Shown piece after piece: positions 1-6,493 of a DNA stretch of 12,629 nucleotides (position 1 is the first letter of the stretch; each line of letters opens with the position of its first letter). This DNA comes from an uncultured Muribaculaceae bacterium (GTDB taxonomy: Bacteria > Bacteroidota > Bacteroidia > Bacteroidales > Muribaculaceae): contig CAJUBM010000084.1 in assembly GCA_910584735.1 (NCBI GenBank), positions 1 to 12,629 on the forward strand, given 5' to 3'. The notes beneath the pieces are model-generated. The model worked only from the letters and a program-made list of their open reading frames with translations, ran no database searches and was not told the origin of the DNA. A program made the position numbers and the translations under genes.

Positions 1-53
1 CTGATGAAGAGAGGAAAAGATTCAAAAATTTTACCGGAGAAACATTGAAATAG
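1..53 (+). CDS. Possible 3' end of a rightward gene entering from the left edge
   Basis: Frame 3 is open from the window edge to a TAG at 51-53 and would end a protein in DEERKRFKNFTGETLK. The composition (charged, ordinary C-terminal helix style) looks more protein-like than the other two plus-strand frames, but 16 residues cannot identify a family or even prove coding. If real, this gene would converge on the ATPase gene that ends at 156, leaving about 100 bp of AT-rich sequence between them. In that gap I see only a 5-bp inverted repeat (ACCGG at 33-37 with CCGGT at about 58-62) and no convincing terminator. Confidence 0.22.
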   Translation, partial: DEERKRFKNFTGETLK

Positions 54-155
54 TCCGACCGGTTAGTATAAAATAATTTTGAACAGTTACTTATAAATTT
101 AGTCAGACTTTCAATTATAACATTTACGTAATCCTCTTTGTTTTCAGTGCAATTC

Positions 156-1769
156 TTATGCGGAAACTCCTTCAGGGAAAAAAGCAGACGATATGGCCCT
201 GCGTATCTCATCAGCCTGCGGAGTGTCTGTACGGAGTATGGATATTATGGCATCCACATATGAGTCACGTCCCTGGGGAAGCCCGCACAATCCTGTAACG
301 TTTGAACCGGGCAACATGGCTTTCTGGTTGTAGACACGCAGCACCGAAGCATAGTCTCCACGGTTAAGATATGCGGTGAAGCGGCGGCAGAATTCCTCGT
401 AGATACTGCGGGGAGATAGCTCTGTCATTAGGTCGGCCAGATGTTTTTCAAGGTTGCCTATGGAGGTGAATCGCCCGTCAATACGGTACGACATGGTCAT
501 CTTAACCCGGTGGCGCGTATGAAGCAGGGCCTGTCGGCGTAGTTCCGTGCGGAACTGTCCCATTACAGACTTACGTACCGAGGCGAATACCTTATCGGGA
601 TTCTTGCCGTTATATGAGGCCACTGCCCGTACAACACCTTCAAGCAGAAGCAGATTCTCCACTTCAGCCACATCAGCAACGAAGATATTCTTTCTGCGAA
701 GATAGTCAACTTCTTTTTCATCACGCCGGTCGCGGTCAACTATGCCCCGAGAATCCATATGATGGAACGAGGAAAGGTCGTTGAAAGTCCTTACGGCCTC
801 AATAACCTTATTGCATGAGCCGAGGGGCCTTATGGTATATTCCGGGAATACGAGCGGATAAAGACGGGCGTCAATGGAATGTACGGCGTCACCTTCGATA
901 AAGAGCACAGGGCGCCGCGCTCCGAGTATCGCCATGTATGCTCCTTCGGGCAAGGATCCCGAAGCACCGGGAGGAAGCAGGTCATAATCCCATGAAGCGC
1001 CCTCTGCTTGATATGATTTTACCCATACGACCGAACCTCGCGACCGGGTTGCGGCAAAATCCAAATCATGTGTGGTATATACAAACCGGCAGTCTAATCT
1101 TAAGTTCTCTATCATATCCCACACCCGGCATACCGAGGAGGTGTGTAGGAACATCCCCGGACTGTCAACAAAAACAACAGCATTTTCCGGGGCATAAAGA
1201 ACGGCGCCAAGATAGAACAATACGGTCTTCTCTCCATCAGACAGGCGCAGATGGGGATATGGGTCGGAAGACCCGCTCCTGGAGAACACCAAGGCTCCTC
1301 CTTGCGTAGATACGCTGTTGTCTGGAAATATCTTACGCCAAAGGGACAGCACGGTGTCTATCTTCGTTTCCGGCAGGGTGCCGTTTCCCGCGTCAGGGGA
1401 TGTCTTATATTCGATAAGGCTTGCAATCTCCTCATTCAATAGGAGGGATATGAGATATTCCAATGAACTGCTACTGTCGTTCATTTTCAGGAAAGTGGGT
1501 GAATCGGATACTGTCTGATATATCTCATCCACCGATAACGCAGGGTGTTCTCCTCGAAGGAGAGGTACATCGCCATTCTTTTTACCTCCGCTGTATAACG
1601 CTTCAAGTGCCGAAAGCCTGAATACGGGCAATCCGTCCTTTTGGCATATTGCCACCATGGCCTCCGTAAAACGTGTCTTGCCGGAGCCGTTGGCCCCGAT
1701 TACGGTAATCTGACGACTATCATCAGGGAGTGTAAGCGATTGGGAAGATGTGCGTTGTGGAAGTCTCAT
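156..1769 (-). CDS. ABC-like AAA ATPase fused to a TOPRIM/DUF4435 domain (PARIS/OLD-like)
   Basis: A 537-aa protein with two domains. The N-terminal ATPase has a Walker A motif GANGSGKT (25-32), an ABC-signature-like LSDGEK (176-181), a Walker B strand AVVFVDSP (197-204) followed by FLH, and a switch histidine in TTHD (H234). The C-terminal part fits DUF4435/TOPRIM: a strand ending in IEGD (E292), then GIVDRDRRD (D345, D347), then a VENLLL segment (E371). This order, ATPase then TOPRIM nuclease, is that of OLD-family nucleases and of merged AriA-AriB in the PARIS anti-phage system, where the TOPRIM half is a nuclease. Oddity: Walker B has serine (S203) where the catalytic glutamate is usual. 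It is the last gene of the agu operon, 42 nt after aguB, with no promoter-like motif of its own in that gap. The ATG at 1769 lies seven residues before the first predicted strand. The domain call is fairly firm; a defence role is inference. Confidence 0.8.
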   Translation of the reverse strand: MRLPQRTSSQSLTLPDDSRQITVIGANGSGKTRFTEAMVAICQKDGLPVFRLSALEALYSGGKKNGDVPLLRGEHPALSVDEIYQTVSDSPTFLKMNDSSSSLEYLISLLLNEEIASLIEYKTSPDAGNGTLPETKIDTVLSLWRKIFPDNSVSTQGGALVFSRSGSSDPYPHLRLSDGEKTVLFYLGAVLYAPENAVVFVDSPGMFLHTSSVCRVWDMIENLRLDCRFVYTTHDLDFAATRSRGSVVWVKSYQAEGASWDYDLLPPGASGSLPEGAYMAILGARRPVLFIEGDAVHSIDARLYPLVFPEYTIRPLGSCNKVIEAVRTFNDLSSFHHMDSRGIVDRDRRDEKEVDYLRRKNIFVADVAEVENLLLLEGVVRAVASYNGKNPDKVFASVRKSVMGQFRTELRRQALLHTRHRVKMTMSYRIDGRFTSIGNLEKHLADLMTELSPRSIYEEFCRRFTAYLNRGDYASVLRVYNQKAMLPGSNVTGLCGLPQGRDSYVDAIISILRTDTPQADEIRRAISSAFFPEGVSA

Positions 1770-1811
1770 ATTTATGACTGCATTATTATTAATGCCCTCT
1801 TAGAGCCTGTG

Positions 1812-2702
1812 TTATTTAAGGAACCGTTGTGTGAGTCCTGAATAAGCATCGATTCTGCGGTCTCGAAGGAAAGGCCACCATCGCCTTACCTGTTCGGAAC
1901 GGGACAATGATATGTCGGCAACGAGTACAGCCTCGGCATCGTTTGGCCCCAGCGATAGAATCTCTCCTTGCGGGCCCGCCACGAATGACGACCCCCAGAA
2001 CCGTATGCCGGCAGATGTCCCCGATGGGTCAGCCTCGAAGCCTACCCGGTTCACTGCGACTACGGGAAGTCCGTTTGCCACGGCATGTCCGCGTTGTACG
2101 GTTATCCAGGCTTCACGCTGGCGTTGTTGCTCAGCCGGGTCATCCTCCGGGTTCCAACCGATTGCAGTCGGGTATATCAATATCTCAGCCCCGGCAAGAG
2201 CCATGAGCCGTGCGGCTTCGGGATACCATTGATCCCAGCAGACAAGCACTCCGAGGCGTCCTACCGAGGTGTCGATTGGTTCGAATCCCATATCTCCGGG
2301 GGCAAAATAGAATTTCTCATAGAATCCCGGGTCATCCGGGATATGCATCTTTCTATATGTGCCTGCCAAAGATCCGTCTGAATCAAATACCAGTGCGATA
2401 TTATGGTATAGCCCGGCTGCCCGACGCTCAAAAAATGATGTTACGATTACTACCGATAATTCCCGGGCTAAAGAGGCGTATAAGTCAGTGGCCGGGGAGG
2501 GTATATCTACTGCGAGATTGCATAAATCCACATTCTCGGTCTGGCAGAAATAGAGCGTGTCGTGAAGTTCCTGATTGACTATAAGTTTCACACCGGCAGA
2601 TGCGGCGGCACGTATCTTCTCGCATAGACAACGGCGGTTACGTTCTATATCTTCAGTATTATGCTGCTGAATTAACGCAGTTCTCAGTATATTTTCTTTC
2701 AT
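1812..2702 (-). CDS. aguB: N-carbamoylputrescine amidase (nitrilase superfamily)
   Basis: A 296-aa cytosolic carbon-nitrogen hydrolase that should convert N-carbamoylputrescine to putrescine, CO2 and ammonia, the last step of the agmatine route to putrescine. The nitrilase Glu-Lys-Cys triad is complete: E45 in NQELHD, K118 in YRKMHIPD and C155 in VCWDQWYPEAAR. The run from YRKMHIPD into the FYFAPGD segment (116-137) is characteristic of AguB rather than of other amidases, and length is normal. It starts 19 nt after aguA on the same strand, so the two are almost certainly cotranscribed. There is no signal peptide. Specificity rests on the family motifs plus the AguA neighbour, which together make the call strong. 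Confidence 0.95.
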   Translation of the reverse strand: MKENILRTALIQQHNTEDIERNRRCLCEKIRAAASAGVKLIVNQELHDTLYFCQTENVDLCNLAVDIPSPATDLYASLARELSVVIVTSFFERRAAGLYHNIALVFDSDGSLAGTYRKMHIPDDPGFYEKFYFAPGDMGFEPIDTSVGRLGVLVCWDQWYPEAARLMALAGAEILIYPTAIGWNPEDDPAEQQRQREAWITVQRGHAVANGLPVVAVNRVGFEADPSGTSAGIRFWGSSFVAGPQGEILSLGPNDAEAVLVADISLSRSEQVRRWWPFLRDRRIDAYSGLTQRFLK

Positions 2703-2721
2703 CCTGTATTCAGATAGTTTG

Positions 2722-3765
2722 TTATTCGATTATCATCGGCACGAAATCCGATGGAATCTGCATCGTTGCGCAATGCAATGATCCATGTTGGCGTATAAGC
2801 GCCCTGCAGTCAACAGTGATAACCTCACGTTCCGGGCTGAATACCGTCTCTAACATCCGGCGCGCCAAGGTGTCGTTTCTCTCCTGTCCGTAAACCGGCA
2901 TTATAACGGCATGCGGGGTTATAAGGAAGTTGGCATAGGTTGCCGGAAGGCGATGGCCGTCTTCCGGGTCGTAGCAAGGTTCCGGCAGAGGGAGACCCAC
3001 CAGGTTGTACGGAGAGCCTGAGGGTGTACTCAGATTTTTGAGTTGGGTTTCCATCTGCTGTAGTTCATTATAATGGCTGTCCCCCTCGCGATAACATTTC
3101 ACATATACGATTGTATCTTCCGATGCCAGACGGGCCAAGGTGTCGACATGGCTGTCAGTGTCGTCTCCTTCAAGACCACCGTGGTCAAGCCATAATATAC
3201 GCGTGGCACCCAATGAGGCCCGCAATATATCCTCAGCTTCTTTTTTTGAATGGAAATTATTACGGTTCACTGACAGCAGACAGTCCGAGGTCGTGAGTAT
3301 GGTCCCTTTCCCATCACTTTCTATAGATCCGCCTTCCAGAACCGTGCCGAGACAATCTTTGCAATCAATATCCGGCAACCGTCTCAGTATATGGTCGGTA
3401 ACACGGTTGTCAAGGTTTGCGGCGAATTTCAGCCCCCAACCGTTGAACTGGAAATTTGCAATGGACAGAATCCCGCTGTCTTCTAAGGTCAAAGGACCGT
3501 AATCGCGAATCCAAGTGTCGTTGGTAGGAATCTCCAGAAACACTATTTTCTCAGATTCCAAGGCTTTAAGTTCATCTCGTGTTTCTTTGGCGTCAGGAGT
3601 AACTACGACCAGGTTACATCCTGCCGAGATAATGGCACGGGCGATTTCCGTATAGCACTTTCTTGCTTCGTCAAGCATATACGCCCAGTCGGTATGCTCG
3701 TGGGGCCATGCTATCATAACGGAATTAAACCGATTGTCAAATTCTGCTAAAAGTTTTCGCGTCAC
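2722..3765 (-). CDS. aguA: Agmatine deiminase
   Basis: A 347-aa enzyme of the peptidyl-arginine-deiminase/guanidine-modifying fold that hydrolyses agmatine to N-carbamoylputrescine and ammonia. Visible family motifs are WPHEHTDW (20-27), NDTWIRDYGP (82-91), LEGGSIESDG (143-152, with the general-base region glutamate E144), SHVDTLARL (205-213, with H206 and D208) and the C-terminal nucleophile in HGSLHC (C332). Length is typical. The start is a GTG at 3765; an in-frame TGA lies a short distance upstream and the next methionine (M17) would cut off the N-terminal strand before WPH, so GTG is preferred. It lies 36 nt after the 78-aa gene and 19 nt before aguB. Agmatine would have to come from an arginine decarboxylase encoded elsewhere or from outside the cell. 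Confidence 0.95.
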   Translation of the reverse strand: MTRKLLAEFDNRFNSVMIAWPHEHTDWAYMLDEARKCYTEIARAIISAGCNLVVVTPDAKETRDELKALESEKIVFLEIPTNDTWIRDYGPLTLEDSGILSIANFQFNGWGLKFAANLDNRVTDHILRRLPDIDCKDCLGTVLEGGSIESDGKGTILTTSDCLLSVNRNNFHSKKEAEDILRASLGATRILWLDHGGLEGDDTDSHVDTLARLASEDTIVYVKCYREGDSHYNELQQMETQLKNLSTPSGSPYNLVGLPLPEPCYDPEDGHRLPATYANFLITPHAVIMPVYGQERNDTLARRMLETVFSPEREVITVDCRALIRQHGSLHCATMQIPSDFVPMIIE

Positions 3766-3801
3766 GGCTTTGGATGGGATATATTTAGGTAACTTTCAAA
3801 A

Positions 3802-4038
3802 TTATTCGTCAAAATCAGACAGATGGTTCCAAATGGACTGTTGCGAGTCCATATATTCATCGGCAAAATCAAGGAATCCTCTCCTTTCTGAACTCCCCAC
3901 CTCCCGACAATATTCCCGGTAAAGGGAATGGAGCGTGTCGTCTTCACCAATCATTTTCTTAAATTCTGCTTCTGCCATATCTATACTCCCGGTCTGTTGG
4001 ATAATTGTCCGGAAGATATCGGTAATATCGTTATCCAT
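3802..4038 (-). CDS. Small acidic conserved-type hypothetical protein, 78 aa
   Basis: A 78-aa soluble, strongly acidic protein, apparently all helical, with no membrane segment, signal peptide or cysteine pair. I do not recognise a named family and assign no function; the style (segments such as AEAEFKKMI, LYREYCREVG, FLDFADEYMDSQ) resembles short hypothetical proteins of Bacteroidales. It is likely real: it follows a well-formed promoter (4102-4132) by about 58 nt, starts with ATG, sits 36 nt upstream of aguA on the same strand, and no other reading of this stretch makes better sense. As first gene of the operon it could be a partner or regulator of the agmatine enzymes, but that is only position-based inference. 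Confidence 0.75.
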   Translation of the reverse strand: MDNDITDIFRTIIQQTGSIDMAEAEFKKMIGEDDTLHSLYREYCREVGSSERRGFLDFADEYMDSQQSIWNHLSDFDE

Positions 4039-4101
4039 GGTTGTGTGGTTTGTTAGATTGTCCGTATAAATGAATTATATGGAGCAAATAACTTTTAGTT
4101 A

Positions 4102-4132
4102 CAAAGGTAATATTATTTTGGGGATTCTCAAA
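4102..4132 (-). promoter_or_regulatory. Bacteroidota-type promoter of the agu operon
   Basis: On the minus strand the -33 element TTTG (4132-4129) and the -7 element TACCTTTG (4109-4102) are separated by 19 bp, an excellent match to the Bacteroidota sigma consensus TTTG / TAnnTTTG. Transcription should start near 4096, giving a leader of about 57 nt before the 78-aa gene. The remaining intergenic sequence (4039-4206) holds two copies of AATATTATT (4109-4117 and 4142-4150), starting 33 bp apart and bracketing the -33 box, and the inverted repeat at 4149-4162. Confidence 0.7.
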
Positions 4133-4148
4133 CAGAATAAGAATATTA

Positions 4149-4162
4149 TTGCTTCAAAGCAA
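4149..4162. promoter_or_regulatory. Inverted repeat TTGCTT-CA-AAGCAA, candidate operator
   Basis: Two perfect 6-bp arms separated by 2 bp. The centre lies roughly 59 bp upstream of the predicted agu transcription start, about where a class I activator would bind. Read as RNA from the leftward luxR-type gene it could also form a short hairpin (UUGCU, UUGA loop, AGCAA), but no U-tract follows, so it is a poor intrinsic terminator. A protein-binding site is the better reading, with modest support. Confidence 0.35.
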
Positions 4163-4206
4163 GCAAACCGATATAGCCCTACAGAATGTTGGTGTGTAAG
4201 GCCGGA

Positions 4207-5190
4207 TTATCGCGGACGGGGTATTTCTCCCAATGGAATTAGGCCGTTGACTATGGCAAAAATAGTAAGGCCGGCCGGAGAATGTATGTCTAATTTAGAG
4301 GAAATATTTCTTCGATGGGTGGTCACAGTATGTACGGATAGGCATAACTTATCGGCTATTTCCTTGTTGGACAATCCTTTCGCAATGTTTACTATTATTT
4401 CTTTTTCGCGTTCTGAAAGGGAGGCTATCTTTTCTGCGTCAGTGCTGTCAGTCTCGTTTTCTTCAGCCTCGTCTTTGCAAATGTTTTGTATGGAGGACGT
4501 AACTCTGAGTGCCTCCAGACGTGATACGACATCGACGAACAGCGAATCTTCCACTTCGCAGTGCATCCGTAAATCATTTTCGCATGTTATTATGTCGAAA
4601 AGGGCGGAATTAAGCATATCGGTCCCGCGACCGCTATAGTATCTTATTATCAAATCCTTCAATTCCTTCATCTTGGGGGCAATAGACTCATGATGCTGGC
4701 TGAAGTCTTTGATTTTGAAAGATATGTTGTCAAAATCCTTCCCTTCAATCAATGTTCGTACATATGGGAATACCTTGCGGTTCTCCATATCCATATGTCT
4801 ACGTACCTCAAGCGTATATTCATCGAAGAAACGCAGTATTAGGAATCCGAGCCCCTCGGGATCGGATATGTCTACCGATTCTATAAGCTTGCGCCGGATC
4901 ATCGGCAACTGGAAGTCCAAAAAGTAATCATGGGCATTGACCAAATAAGTCATCAACGAACCTGCATCCACATTGGTGTCATCCATTTCATACCCGCTCA
5001 TAAAGTTCGCCACGGCAAGAAATGTAGGCACATTTATGGCATGTGACGAACAGACTTCTTCCACAGTGCTGTCTCCGAATCCTAACGGTATTCCGAATCG
5101 GCTGAGGGTCATAAGTAATTGGGAATTGTCGGCTATAAGGTGCCGCATTTTATCGGTTTCCTTATACTTTTTCCTTTTAGTTTGAATCAT
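4207..5190 (-). CDS. Hemerythrin (RIC/YtfE-like) - LuxR-type HTH regulator
   Basis: A 327-aa fusion. Residues about 15-65 (LSRFGIPLGFGDSTVEEVC and following) resemble the short N-terminal domain of RIC/ScdA/YtfE proteins, but the usual adjacent cysteine pair is replaced by Gly-Phe. Residues about 80-225 form a four-helix hemerythrin-like domain with all six expected di-iron ligands: H87, H132 and E136 (HMDME), H167 (H166 is adjacent), H210 and E214 (HCEVE); the spacings closely follow those of YtfE. Residues about 256-320 are a LuxR-type DNA-binding domain (LSEREKEI, then GLSNKEIADKLCLS and VHTVTTHRRN). No phosphoreceiver domain is present, so it reads as a one-component sensor of oxygen, nitric oxide or redox/iron state. 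The ATG at 5190 is chosen because the KYKETDKM segment before the alternative M15 (5148) seems part of the conserved start. It is divergent from holB and upstream of the agu operon. Targets are unknown. Confidence 0.85.
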   Translation of the reverse strand: MIQTKRKKYKETDKMRHLIADNSQLLMTLSRFGIPLGFGDSTVEEVCSSHAINVPTFLAVANFMSGYEMDDTNVDAGSLMTYLVNAHDYFLDFQLPMIRRKLIESVDISDPEGLGFLILRFFDEYTLEVRRHMDMENRKVFPYVRTLIEGKDFDNISFKIKDFSQHHESIAPKMKELKDLIIRYYSGRGTDMLNSALFDIITCENDLRMHCEVEDSLFVDVVSRLEALRVTSSIQNICKDEAEENETDSTDAEKIASLSEREKEIIVNIAKGLSNKEIADKLCLSVHTVTTHRRNISSKLDIHSPAGLTIFAIVNGLIPLGEIPRPR

Positions 5191-5243
5191 CTCTGTGTCG
5201 TCTTTGTTATGCCGGGTACGGGAATAGAACGGATTCTATGTGT

Positions 5244-5251
5244 CAAAGTTA
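5244..5251 (-). promoter_or_regulatory. -7 element of the hemerythrin-LuxR gene
   Basis: The minus strand reads TAACTTTG, an exact match to TAnnTTTG, placing the transcription start near 5238 and giving a leader of about 48 nt. The -33 region has no clean TTTG, so the promoter may be weak or depend on an activator. It is arranged back to back with the holB promoter inside the 150-bp gap 5191-5340. Confidence 0.5.
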
Positions 5252-5292
5252 CGAATTTTCCCTTACTCATTAATGGATAAGGATGATAAAAG

Positions 5293-5323
5293 TTGGCAGG
5301 CACACTTATTATAGCTAAATTTG
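5293..5323 (+). promoter_or_regulatory. Promoter of the holB operon
   Basis: TTG at 5293-5295 and TAAATTTG at 5316-5323 are 20 bp apart, fitting the Bacteroidota TTTG / TAnnTTTG consensus. Transcription would begin around 5329, about 11 nt before the ATG at 5341. This rules out the upstream in-frame TTG at 5293 as the holB start, because it would lie within the promoter and outside the transcript. Confidence 0.65.
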
Positions 5324-5340
5324 CAAAAACGAAACATCTT

Positions 5341-6468
5341 ATGAGATTCAGTGATATTCCCGGACATGAGTCCGTAAAACAACGTCTGAGGCAGATGGCC
5401 GACAGCGACCGGCTGCCTCATGCATTGCTGCTTGAAGGACCGCCCGGGATTGGAAAGTTAGCCATTGCCAGAGCATTTGCCCAGTATATACATTGCACGG
5501 CTCCTACCCCGGACGGCGAGCCGTGTGGGAGATGTGCGCAATGCATACAGCATCAGACATTCAACCATATAGATACGATTTTCAGCTTCCCTGTGCTAAA
5601 AAACGGACGGTCTACGGCAGTGTCCGATGATTATCTGCCCCAATGGCGTCAGATGCTTGAAAAGCAACCGCTTGCTGATTTTGGTATGTGGCAGCAGATT
5701 CTCGGTAACCCCAACGGACAGCCGCAGATGTATGTAGAAGAGAGCCAACAGATTATCTCTAAGCTTAGTTTTACCTCGCATGCCGCAGGAAAGAAAATCG
5801 TTATAATGTGGCTGCCCGAAAAAATGAATCTGCAATGTGCCAACAAACTGTTAAAGCTGATAGAGGAGCCTCTCAACGGGGTAATGTTGCTGTTCACTTC
5901 CAACGCTCCGCGTCTGATATTGCCTACGATATATTCCCGCCTGCAGCGTGTTGAGCTTACGAGATATACCGATTCCGAGATAGCCCGATGGCTTGTTGAC
6001 AGACAGGGTCTTAAGTCTGACGATGCCATGGCCGCAGCCCGTCTCGGAGAGGGGTCGCTCCTTCATGCCGAGAGGGCTGCCGATAATGCCGGGGAAGAGG
6101 CTGATTTCTTCCGGCGGTTCTGTTCGCTCATGCGTCTGGCATATATGCGCAACGTTGCAGAGTTGAAAAAATGGTGCGCCGATACCGCCGGACTCGGACG
6201 CGAAGCTATGGTTCGGTTTCTTGACTATTGCCAGCGGATGACCCGTGAGAATTTCAACATGAACATAAAGATGAGTTCGCTCTGCGCCATGACGCCTGCC
6301 GAGGAGGTATTCTCCGTGAAGTTCTCGCAATTTATCACTGTAAACAATGTGGAGCAGCTTATAAGGCAGTTCAACGATGCGGCCACAGATATTGCCGCCA
6401 ACTCACAGGCAAAGATAGTGCTGTTCGATATGGCTGTGAAAATAACAATATTGATACGTCGTTGCTGA
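5341..6468 (+). CDS. holB: DNA polymerase III, delta' subunit (clamp loader)
   Basis: A 375-aa AAA+ protein of the clamp-loader complex that helps open and load the beta clamp on DNA. It shows GPPGIGK (33-39) followed by leucine instead of Thr/Ser, as expected for a delta' subunit that need not hydrolyse ATP; a four-cysteine zinc module (C52, C62, C65, C68); the LLKLIEEP segment (170-177); and TSNAP followed by YSRLQ (187-202), the delta' counterpart of the SRC motif. The start at ATG 5341 is supported by the promoter position and by RFSDIPGHESVKQRL, the usual N-terminus. It is the first gene of a three-gene rightward operon, 25 nt before the nuclease gene. A tau/gamma subunit (DnaX) is less likely because of the length and the Walker A change. 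Confidence 0.92.
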   Translation: MRFSDIPGHESVKQRLRQMADSDRLPHALLLEGPPGIGKLAIARAFAQYIHCTAPTPDGEPCGRCAQCIQHQTFNHIDTIFSFPVLKNGRSTAVSDDYLPQWRQMLEKQPLADFGMWQQILGNPNGQPQMYVEESQQIISKLSFTSHAAGKKIVIMWLPEKMNLQCANKLLKLIEEPLNGVMLLFTSNAPRLILPTIYSRLQRVELTRYTDSEIARWLVDRQGLKSDDAMAAARLGEGSLLHAERAADNAGEEADFFRRFCSLMRLAYMRNVAELKKWCADTAGLGREAMVRFLDYCQRMTRENFNMNIKMSSLCAMTPAEEVFSVKFSQFITVNNVEQLIRQFNDAATDIAANSQAKIVLFDMAVKITILIRRC

Positions 6469-6493
6469 CGGCCGAACTATAATCCTTAGTGTT

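Noticed and set aside
33..62. ACCGG / CCGGT inverted repeat at the left edge as terminator
   Set aside because: Only 5-bp arms with a loop of about 20 nt; the T-rich sequence after it on the minus strand is not a clean T-run.
74..81. TAATTTTG on the plus strand, matching the -7 consensus
   Set aside because: No -33 element at the right distance, the region is AT-rich, and the only thing downstream in that direction is the antisense strand of the ATPase gene.
4070..4639. Open frame of 189 codons on the plus strand
   Set aside because: It is antisense to the hemerythrin-LuxR gene, whose domains are unmistakable; the translation is Ser-rich without any family motif and begins in the intergenic promoter region.
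5293..5340. 16-residue upstream extension of holB from a TTG
   Set aside because: The stretch contains the -33 and -7 promoter elements and would lie before the transcription start; the usual delta' N-terminus begins at the ATG at 5341.
5851..6330. 159-codon frame on the minus strand inside holB
   Set aside because: A shadow of the holB reading frame with no recognisable motif and low-complexity translation.
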